Assembly: GCF_020740795.1 (NCBI RefSeq)
Contig: NC_067283.1
Coordinates: 45,931,659 to 45,995,658, forward strand
Direction: 5' to 3'
From: Apus apus
Lineage: Eukaryota > Chordata > Aves > Apodiformes > Apodidae
DNA length: 64,000 bases
Made by a program: the position numbers and the translations under genes. Shown in pieces: positions 37,501 to 49,500 of the stretch; position 1 is the first letter of the stretch; each line of letters begins with the position of its first letter. The notes beneath the pieces are model-generated. The model had not been told where the DNA came from. It was given only the letters and a program-made list of their open reading frames with translations, and ran no database searches.

Positions 37501-40500
37501 TAAACTGTAATAAAATAAGAAAAGTTATTCCCTACAGTGGTTAAAACTGCCCCATTTTCTTTTTCGTTAAGTTTTCTTACTCCGTTGGAATCTGCTCTCA
37601 AAAGACACTGAGTTTACATTTTGTGTTTATTCTTTTACAGCAGTAGAAGCTTTTCTTCCTGCTCTTGACATCCCTTTTCAGTTTCAACATTGAGCTTCAG
37701 CTTTCTAAACACTGCACATCATAGTAATGTTTAAATACTCCTTTAACCACTGACCTGACTTACATAACTTTTCTTCCCCTCTTCACTTTATAGTTCAGTC
37801 ACGAGCTACAAATTCAAGCTGGTCTTCTAATACATCTACTCCCTTTTCCTACTTGTGCTCAGAGGAAATAGTTTTTAAAGATCTACCTTCTCTCTTGAGC
37901 TGCTTTGTTCTTCAAAACTGCCTCACAAATGATACCACAACTACCTGAATAACCTGAAGTCTCAGATATGTACTTTGCTACTTGCCTTCCTCAGACAGCT
38001 GCAGAACAGAATCTCCTCTGATTGGCCCATCTAGCATCTGTGTTATTATCCTTCAGAAACCTGCTCTATTACTTGCATCCTGGTGTCTTTCCTTTTCAAT
38101 GCTATGGAGGCTAAAGTCTCCTATATAGGAACGAGGTTTTGTTATTTGGAGACTTCCTTGGGTTGCTTAGTTCTTTACCTAACCCAGATCAGGTGGCCTG
38201 GAGCAAGCTCCCACCATATCACTCATACTAGCTTCTCCTCTTAGCCAAACTCACAAGCTCTTACCCTACCCACTGCCCCTTCCACAGAGAAACTCCATGC
38301 ATTTGAGATGCTGCTTCTACAAAGGGATTCACCATCCATACACTTCTTTCCTATAAAGTTTGTATCCACCCATCACAGAACTCCATTGTCACATTAGCTA
38401 TTCTCACAAAAGAAAATTGTTCTAGGAAGGAAAAATTTAAGACTTACCTGTTCTCTGAGCAACTGCAATTCCTCCCTCAATTCACAGAGGAGATCATCTT
38501 GCTCTTTTGGTAACAGGCTTCCACCAGCCTCCTTGTGTAATCTCTCCAAGCGAACAATATGGTCTTCACGGAATTTAACTATCATTTTATTGGACTGAAT
38601 GAATTTCTCCTTCTTGGCACACAGATCTTCTAGCTGAGCAATTTTTTCTAATAAATTCTTAGAAAGTAAACACATGGGTTGGTGGAAAAGCGACAGTTGC
38701 AGTAGATGAATTTTTAAGGTGCACATATCATATACAAACCATGCAAAACTCAGTTAACAATTTTGTGAATACACAGTCATTTGCAGGAAATCTGTAGGGA
38801 GCAACAGCTTGTACCAAGAAGCCAAATTACACATTAAATTGCAAAAACTTTACTTAGAAACTCCAGTATGATCCTTTAAACTAGAGTATTCAATACAATG
38901 GGGATGACTGGGAGGTGTGCTTCAAAAAGCACACTGTTGATCCAAACACTCAAAGATGCACTCAAAATTAAGTAAAAGAAAAGTTTGTTGTTCTGTTCAA
39001 ATTTTTTATTAGAAAATCCAAATAAAAAAATGACCCCCTAAAACTAAACATATTATGAAAGCTATCCTATGGCTTGTCTGAATTTGAAACATTTTATTTA
39101 AATGTCATTGGCCTAGTTCCCTTATTACCAAACCTTATCTTTGGATAAATTATTTTTATTCAAAATCAAATAAAAATCATTAAGAGACCAGTTTCAATAT
39201 GCTCTCATCAGATATGCACTCAGAAATATTCGTGCTTTCTTACCTTCCTTTCACCTTCTGATTTCTCCCAGAACAACATTGCTTCAAGAAAGTTGTTAAT
39301 GTAATTTATGTTGTTCTTCCCCTTGTCAACAGCACCTGTAGGGTAAGAAACACATGCCATATTTATTAAAATACCAGTTAATCAGGTTTTCCTAAACACA
39401 TGACAGTTTTTTAAAGAAAATTTAAATAAATTATTTGACCAATATAATTCCTTTAAGACCATGTGCTATACCCAGAGCAAAGACATTTAGTCACCTGCAA
39501 GTGCTGATAAAGAGCAGAGTCAATATACATAATGGTATAATTAACAAAGTTGTTCAGGCATTAAACAGCTTTATAATGAACTTTTAATAAAATTAATGAA
39601 TCAGTTTGTTCAGTTGAGTATATCTATAAAATGCAAAACCCCTCTGAAATTAATTTGATAACACGAAACCATTATTTGCATTATTACAGTTTGTACATAT
39701 TAGAAGTGGATGAACTGGTTTATGAGAAGGAAATTCAGGAAAATAAGCGCATATTAAATGGACAATTAGTGGTTTAATCTGGAAAGAAAGTGTCCACACA
39801 AGGGATTAAAAGGGCTTAACTTCAGAAATTAATTCAAAATAGATTTCCTGAATATTCTCATGCAGGCAAGACTTCTTATTTATAGAATACTAATCACCAT
39901 AGTATCTAGGTGCATAAAAAACACCCTAGTTATTTAATATATAAAACCATGATAGCATTTTTCTACACTAGCTAGCAAGTAGATTTCATATCTGTGTGAT
40001 TTAGTATTACAAACATGATTTAACTGCATAGACTAAACACAGCTCTAATACATTATGTTCTGCTTAAGGTTCCCTTTAGTGTTTAAGCATCATAATTTGC
40101 TTTCACTCAATACTCTATCACAAGTCTGACATCATTTTTGGGCCCTCTGTTAATATTTGTATATTCACTGACAGTGATTCACTGACTTGTTTTTACCGAT
40201 TAAATGTGTTTGCTCACAGAGAAGTAATATTTCCTTAGGAAAACTTAATCACAGATGCTTTCTATAAGTCTCTAACTTCTGTAGTAATTACTATGGTTGT
40301 ATCTTCTGTTTCTTGGCAAGGTCAGGAAAGAGTTGACTCAGGATCACAGTAAGAGTTACAAGACAAAGTTCACTACCTTGTAATCAAATATTATATACAC
40401 ATTGATAAAAACCCCATTACCATCTTAAATTGAAATGATCTTTTATTGAAAGGCAAACATACTTCTTTGGATCCTGATGAATGGGCAAAGGGGAAAGAAG

Positions 40501-43500
40501 GAGGAAAAAAGTATTCAGCCCTGAGCTTAAAAAGAATGTAGATTCAATGGGCATTTCCAACACTTGAGTGCCCTCCTCCCAACCTAAACGTACAAGCAAT
40601 CACATGTAAACTTTCAGTTACTGAAAGGATTAGGCAGCATTCCTCTACCAACTGGAAGAGTATTCTATAACAGCAACATAGCCCTGCACAAACTTATGGG
40701 AGGAGGAAAATAAAATCAGTTAACCATTTCTGCAAAATATTAGGTACAAATACAGGCAATGATATCCATAAGACAAATGCAACTTCTGTAGTTCAGTCCC
40801 TACAAAAATATGAATTGTTAAGAAACTTAAACTACTTAAGGCTCCAACACTCTAGGCTAAAAAAGTAGCAAGTTCTCTCTCCTCTCATTCCCAAGTCTTA
40901 CCTTGTGATACAGAAGTATCACGCATAGATGGCACTGAAGTAAGCTGAGCAAGCTGCTCTTTCAGCTTCTTGACTTCAGCTTGCAGTTGGCTCACATTTC
41001 CTTGTGTGTCTTCATTTACCACAGCCTTTCAAAAAATGTTAAAGAGAAAATTAGGAAGAGGTACAAATAAAAATATTGATATGTGATAGGATAAAATAAA
41101 AGACTGCAAAACAATGAAACTATTGAGAAGTTTTCCATCTTAGGAAAGGATGAACTCATGGGAATAGCAATCTTTGATTTACTGAGAAACCAGTAAGTTG
41201 CACTTTAGCTGCAAATATTGGTTAAAAAAATAATGTTTTCTACAGAATTTTCTTTGGAGTTTTTTGACCAACAAAGCTAATCCCTATACATCAAAGGCAG
41301 AAGTTTCCAGCCAGATCACAACATACTTTCAAAATCAATTAATGATAAATGATGTTTTGGGAATTAGCATATATAAAAGCTAGATGCACTGAAATACTAT
41401 CAAAACTGATTTTTTAATGACAATTTTATTTTTTAGTACTTATTTACTTACTTTTTCCAATGCAGTGCTCAGAGAAAAAGTAATGAACACACACTACTAT
41501 CAGCCAGTACCTTGTCCCCAGATGTTATACTCTATTCATAATCAAAAGCAAACAAGTTCTTTTCAAAAATCATGTCATAAGCATTTAGAAAAGAAAACTT
41601 AGTACTTTAAAATAAGTTATAGTAATTTAAATTAGTGAAAGCACCAGAGTATTCCAATGAAGGTGTCCTGTCTGCAGATGTGTAGTTTAAGCGGCGAGAA
41701 ATTGTTGCAACAATAAAGATATTGAATTCTCTTACCTTATTTTTAATCAACTTTGCTCGCTGAGCAAAATTAAGGGTGGACAGTGTTTCACCAAAACACC
41801 GGGATCCTGGATGAACATTCGCAATTATGCATGTTTTTGCATTACCACCAAGGGAATCCTATTTAAAAACATAGCAGTTATCTTCATTTGCATGTGTTTT
41901 GCTACAGCAAGAAGCCATCACCTAAGAGCTACTGTGTATCACTTTGAACAAAAGGCAGAAAAGATTTTATTTAACGTATTTCCATACTAAAGTTTCTGAA
42001 ATTTTTATGTCAAACATCGCTATAAAGGATGTGACTGTAAATAAAGACTTTATTTGGATTTTCAAAGCCCTGATTCTATATCACCAATCAACAATGAGAT
42101 ATTTGTTACACTTGAACAGCAGGGAAAAAAAAACTAAAACAGGAAAAAAATATCAGGGAATAAAGTAGATATTTCACTTTAATCTTGGTCATTAGCAGAT
42201 TGTTATTCACACTCTAACATCATCTAGCCTGTTGTTTGTTCTAAACTATTTTCTAGTGGCAATTGCCAACAAACAAAATCACAAACCAACAGATTCTTGA
42301 CTAAGGATATAAAAAGAACCTCTCTCCCTTTTATATGCATGTCTTCAAATATCTCCATCCTGTTAGACAAGTAGTTCTCCAGTTTCTAGAGAAGGCAGCA
42401 GTTGTATCTAAGTCTCAAAAAGCCTAGTACTGCAAAATAGCCCAGAGGCCCCAATGCCATTCTCTGTCTAGTAGAGAAGGTCATGTTTGTGGACTTTTTT
42501 GCAGTACAACCACTTTAAAAAAAATCCACAAACACTCAGGAAAGTAACAGCTCTGCAGCTGCAAATCTTCCAATTTGTATGTATTTTGGGTTGCACTGGA
42601 AGAACATCATTCTTCAGAGGTTCGCAATTCTAAGATATACATGGAACAGGGATGGAATAATTGGGAAATTTTGCTGTGATCACAACAATACTGTTATAAC
42701 ACAAATACTACACTATGTACCAGTGCTATAACACAATACAAAAAGACATTACTGATATTACTTATTATTGTTCACAGAATTTTGGTGAGTGTTGGCATCC
42801 AATGAATCATTGGCTGCTTTCATCTTTGTTTTCTGTGCATCTCAAAAAACAGCCCATAAACTCTCAGGTAAGAAACTAAGTTTAACAAATTCTTAACATC
42901 ACACCAACACTTAGCACACATCAGCTAATTCTGGAAGTCCTGTCAAACATTTCAACACATCTCTAAACATCACATCATGATACACAGCATTTCCCAAATT
43001 ACAAGGATGAAAACATATGCTTCCTCTTCTTTAAAACTTGCAAATATGTAAAAGGAGGTTATGAGCCTAAAAAAAATGTTGTTGTCTGTTAACAGCAATA
43101 AATTGACTTGAAGTCTGCTTAGGCAAAAAAAGGTATTTTTCAAGCCTTCTTTCACCTGCCCAATATTGAAATAAATTTTTAATGTACCCGAGTTCAGCTT
43201 TTTAGAGTAAAAAACACTCAACCCAAACAAATATATTTTCTACACCTCAAGCAGTATATAAAATTTGGAGGAAGTGTTACCCGTAACAGAAAAGTGAGCT
43301 TGGAATCCCGGTAACAAATGTGTCTCTGTTTTCCATTACCCACATCAACAAGTGCTGTGATTACTTGGCCCAGGCAACTTAGTGATCGATTTATGTTACC
43401 TGCTTCCTAAAAAAAAACAAAAAAAACCACAAAGAAAGAAGAGAACAAAGGTGAACAGATTTAGTGGCTGGAACAGGGTGGTATATCTGGAGGAGGGGAC

Positions 43501-46500
43501 AGAGTGTATCCTCAGCAAGTTCACTGATGTTACCAAACTGGTAGGGGTGGCTGACACTCCAGAGGCCTGTGCTGACATCCAGCATGACCTGGGCAGGCTG
43601 GAGAGCTGGGCAGAGAAGAACCTAGTGAGGTTCAATAAGAGCAAGTGTAGGGTCCTGCACCTGGGGAGAAAGAACCCCAAGCACCAATATAGGTTAGGGG
43701 TGGACCTGTTGGAAAGCAGTTCTGAGGAGAAGGATCTTAGAGTCCTGGTAGATAGTAAATTATCCATGAGCCAGCAGTGTGCCAAGAAGGCAAATGGAAT
43801 CCTGAGTTGCATAAGGAAGAGTGTGGCCAGTAGGTCAAGAGAGGTCATTCTCTCCCTCTACTCTGCCCTGATGAGGCCACATCTGGAATACTGCATCCAG
43901 TTCTGGGCTCCCCAGTTCAAGAGAGACAGGGAACTATTAGAAAGCATCCAGTGGAGGGCAACAAGGGTGACTGGGGGATTGGAGCACCTCTCTTATGAGG
44001 AAAGGCTGAAAGAGCTGGGAATTTTTAGCCTGGAGAAGAGAAGGCTGAGGGGAGACCTTGTTAATGCCTCTAAGTATCTACAGGGTGGGTGCAAGGAGGA
44101 TGGAGCCAGACTCTTTTCAGTAGTTCTCAGTGACAGGACAAGGGACAACAGGCACAAGCTGGAACACAGGAAGTTGCGTTTAAATATGAGGAAAAACTTC
44201 TTCACAGTGAGGGTGACAGAGCCCTGGAACAGGCTGCTCAGGAGGATTGTGGAGTCTCCTTGTCTGGAGATATTCTAGACCCGCCTGGGTGCAGCCCTGA
44301 GTAACGTGCTCTAGGGGAGTTGGACTAGGTGATCTCCAGAGATCCCTTCCAACTCTGACAATTCTGTGGTCTGAAAGGAGAAAGATGTCACAGATACTAC
44401 AGAACTAACCTTTAACCTCAGTCCTTCTGTATGGGTGTCTTTCTGTCTCTCAGATCCTGCCAAGTCTACCAGGTTGAGCATGGAAGATCGAATGTTAACA
44501 ATGTCATTGTTCTTCTCCATGGATTCCACTGTGATAGTGAAAACTGCATGTGATCTTGAGGATTCTCTGTTCATTGAGGTCGATGCTACACGGCGGTTTC
44601 TCCAGCCCGTAGTTAATATCTAAACATGAAAAAGACATCAGATAATATCAAATATCCCAGCCTGTATCCACTATTTATATACAGCTGGAGTAACCAGCAG
44701 CAAGCGCAACAGCTTCCAAAATCTCAAGGACAAGGATTTTTTTGTTTTTTACTTCATTCCAATTTTAAAATTGAAAAATATAGTCTTCAGTCAAGGCTAA
44801 TAAAAACACTGTTAATATTCACTTTTATCTCCAAGGGTGCCATTGTGTTTGAAAGGATAACATGTCCAATACTGGTGCATGCTAGCAGTACACAAGGGAA
44901 AAAATATTTCAAGTCATAGAAGTACTGTAAGTATAAACCTCAGTCATGGAGAAAGAAATCTGGCAGTTTCTGGAATACCCACTGCCTAGTTCACAGGAGA
45001 CGTAGTTTTCTGTTGTTCTTTTAAAGACATGAAGGGCAAGTGTTAGGGAAAGATTACTGTAATTGCAATGCATATATTCCAAAATGCAGAACTATATGAT
45101 TTCTTACATGTCTGGAAACAGCTTTTTACACTGTTTTTTGAAAGCAAGAGATAGGGGAAGAGGGTATCACAGACACTATGTAAAAATGATTTGCTTTAAT
45201 GAAAGAGGAACATTTACCAAATAAGCATCAAGATAAACACTCAAAACATTGTGACAAAAAATACCTGATATGCTTCAGCAGCAGATGACAACACCTGTTC
45301 AACAGCACCATCAACAAAGACTCCCTTCTTGATGTGTTCTCTGAGAAAGAGTCCAGCTGAAGCAGAATCTAGCAAGTCAAATATCTGTTCATTGTAGATT
45401 TCAATAAATGAGCATTTGCAGAGAAAACTCTTTCCATTGCCAGCCTGAAAAACACAGTAATTTACACTATAAACAGATCGATTTTTATTAAGCCTGGCAT
45501 TGTATGGCAGTGAGTCTTTTACACACCCTTTAAGCTACTAGTTTGCATATATATTCTGCATAGTATACATTTCTGATGACCAGGTGACAACCAACATCCA
45601 GAAACCTACAGATGCATTTTTGGACTGAAAAATACAAGCACATCTGTGTCTGAAGAAATTATAATTTGATAAAGTACTAGATGCAAGTGTTTTTTATTAA
45701 TAAATTTCATGCAAGGTAGCAACTAGCCTGGAAACTTAACTGCTACACAGTCAGCTTATCAAACAGCCTTAGCTAGTTTTTAATGTGAGACATTGGTTTC
45801 ACAGCAATAATAAGTATAAAAGTACCTTTTCTTTTTCACGTTCAATTAGAAAAAATAAGTATTCAAAGCTCCGTGGAATTACACCTCTCAGACTGTGAGT
45901 GAAATTGTCGGAATCAGATGGTCCTAAAGAAATTTTTAATAAAAAACCAAAAACAATTAATTAGTACTACTGAATAGCAATGGTTGACCTTTTCAAGATA
46001 TCCTTAGAGAAAACGTCAACAACTAGGTTTTAGTCAGTTTACGGCAAAATCACAGACGAAATGCAATAAAATCAGCTTTCAAGACCTAAGATAATATTCC
46101 ATAAACAGATGCTTGTGAAAGTTTTTTTCACCTGTACATAGGTCACCTGAGTCTAAAACAGTATAAACTACTTGGACTTCCATAGAAAATGTAGAGATGT
46201 GCAAGCATGTCAATACAGCTACCTTAACCCTGATTTGAAGAACCAGAAAGATGGAGTGATTTGTCCCCATGTTTGGTTAATTTCTATATAGTCCTCAAAA
46301 CCATGTCAGCCAAACTGGTTTTCGTTATTCCCGTAGCTTTCTAAAGCCAAGTACAATTTCAATGCATTTAAAATCACCTCTGTATGAAGAACAAGATTAC
46401 AAAGGGATGCCTTCAATTCCTAGTTGGTTAGGAAGCAGTTATTTTGAAAATCTCACTATATTTTAACATGAAAAACTCTTGCACACTAGAATATTTTCCT

Positions 46501-49500
46501 ACATATGTAAGGGATATCTGCCAAACAGAGAACCAGGAGAATACTCAGTTTTGAGAAAATTTACTAGAAGTATTTGATTTAATTGAAAAGCTTCTTTCCA
46601 GTTAAAATGGAAAAAATATAATCTACTTCTTCAACAAGACAGAGGAGGGTACCTATATTTCACTCTTTTGATATGATGCAAGTGCAACTGCACTGAGCAC
46701 TACATCATTTCTTAAATCTTAAAGTTATCTGCAGGAAGACTAAAATCTAAATCATCCTGGTGTTTAAGCAAAGTGTCATTTCAACTCAAGACAAAAAAAA
46801 AAAAACCCATCACATTAAGAAACCACTGAAAGATTAAGCTCTCTCACACACTTACCCATCATAGTAAAGGTTTTTCCTGACCCAGTCTGGCCACTAAAAA
46901 AAAAAAAAAAAGTCAGATAAAGCTTTACTCTGGCTCTGAAGTTTTCGTTCATCTGCATCTTTTAAGGAGAACTCAGTTTACAATGAAAAAAAAACTCTTC
47001 TAAACTGAAGATAAAAAAGAGGCAAGCTGAGAAACTGGTCAGCTAAAGAGGTATAAGAACAAAACAGCAAATTTGACCATGAAATACTGTTGGATAAATC
47101 ACCTTTTGTTCCCCGTGCTACCCACCATTTTCCTCCCTGTTTCTGTTGGAAAGAGGAATAACAACTTAACACTTCAATAATGGCTCTTAAATATATACAT
47201 TAAAATAATTTTTGGCTCAGTCTGTTGAGTTGTGTGTCACTCAGTAGTGCACATAAACCCAAAATGAGGGAAGTACCTTTAAGTGGAATATATCTTTTTT
47301 TTAACTCAGTTATTAGTCATGCTAGAGAAACTTCAGGGCAATTCCACTTAATTTTTCCACATTTTGTATTTTTGCATTTTCATACTGTAACAAAGACTCG
47401 CTGAAGACTTGAGCTGGCTATATATCAAGTCAAAGTGATTTTCATTCCATTTTACTATGGGCATACTGAAAACTAGTTTTCTCTTTCATAGTACCATAAA
47501 ACTTCTAATATTTAGATGAATGATAGTAAAATTGAAATGAACTTATAATCCACATCATTGGCCTTAAGAATTTGAAGCATAACACCTACAAGCAGATTTC
47601 TCTGAAAGAGGAATAAAAAGTACTCCTTAATATTGCAGGAACATTCCCTATGTTGTGTTGCACTATGGAAGCACTTCCAAAGCTTACTGCACCGTTAGGC
47701 AGGCTCTGGCACTTAAAACCACAACTCCTCATTAACACAGTCTCAAGTGTTGCAACTGCTATGAAATACCATGAAAGGACTTACTATGCAAAGATGGTTC
47801 CGTTGTAGCCATTCATGCAAGATTCAACAATATTTCGGGCCACAGTTGAGAACACTGACTCCTGAGGACAAGGAAAGGGAAGGCACTTGGATCCAGTCAC
47901 TTAAGTATTTCTTATATTAGACATTTTCTATGCCATCACTTCATAAAATAGACACATTCCTTAAGGTCAGACATGCATCATGACCCCTGCGGTTCTCCTA
48001 GCAAAACAATATATCCTAAGCCTTTGTGACATAAATCATTCCCCCTGAAAAAAACATATTCCTTGTTGGGAACTGTACGAAAAAGAATAAAAACTCGGCA
48101 TCATAGTAATGGCTTTCAAATCTGTATGATATTCATTTTGGTCTGGTGTTTTTGATTACGTTATGTGATTTATACCATCAGCAGGTCAAAGGTGAGCCTA
48201 TGACACTCATCAAATCTAGTTAACCTCCAACATATGGCACTCCACAGTGGCAACATCAACAAATCTGCACAACCGTTAGCCTCATCTATTTTCATGCATT
48301 TCTCCTAGACCTGCAGGAAGCTACAAACACCAGCCTACAGCAGACAGGATTTGGATTTTTAAATGTGAGTTAAATGGAATTGAAGTCTTAGTGGAATTAA
48401 GATTGTGTTCAAAATTTCAGAACCACAATATTACAAAAATTAAACTGAAGGATTTTCCTTCCAGTCTTACCTGTCCTAGTTGAAAAGTGTATAATTTAAA
48501 GGAAAATGTATAAGAAGGAAATATAACAAACAGAATATACACTCTTAAGTTCCTAATATACCAATCACATCTTTAATACGAGTTACTGATTTCCAGGTAT
48601 TTTTATATGCTTGTTTCAATAGGGGATGTTAATTTTCTATAGTGTTACTGTAATATTTACCAATAGAAGCTTCAATTTTTAATGTAAACTTTTAATAATA
48701 AAAAACTGGTTAAAAACATGCATTTAAACTATTAAGAGAGCAGAATACAGTGCAACATTTCTACACTGTAACTACATATTACCAATCTGACCACTGCAAA
48801 AACCAAGACCTGAGGCATTACATATTTAGAAAGGTTTAGGGCAGTAGTTGCTAAAATTTAGGGAAAAACTGCAATACTGCTCTGAGATTCTGGAAGTTAT
48901 TACCTGTGTTGTTTCCATATTTGCAACATAATCAAAAGTGAAGATCTTTGGCTCAGGCTTCGAATGCAGACGGATGGTATTTGATGAAAGAACAGACAAA
49001 CACAAGCCCTGATCTCCATCGGCCAATGCAGTTCCCTCTGAAGGAGGACGTACCCTCACGTAAACTTTGATAGCGTCACCTTCGACACTAAATGAATATT
49101 TATGCATTACATCACTTCAAAATAGATATACCAGCTTTTGATAAAATTAAATCACAAAAGTCAGATTAAGCATGTGAAGTCATACGAAGGTCCCTCCTGA
49201 AAATATACTGCTTCTAGCCGTACACATCAATTCATCACGAGTCACCAATTTATTAAAGGTAACAATGTGGCAGATTTAGAAACAAAGAATATGAAGTTAG
49301 TGGCATTTACTGCATGTAACATCAGTTCTAAAAAAATAGATTTCACCTTGAGATCTATAAAACCAGTGCTATAGTAATAAAAAATAATAATAAAATAATG
49401 ACAACAACATTCTGTAGTTTCTAAGACTATGGGATTCAGGCAGCCTTCTTAGTACTGGAAGATATAAAAAGACTTTACAAACGGAGCAGATGATGCTAGA

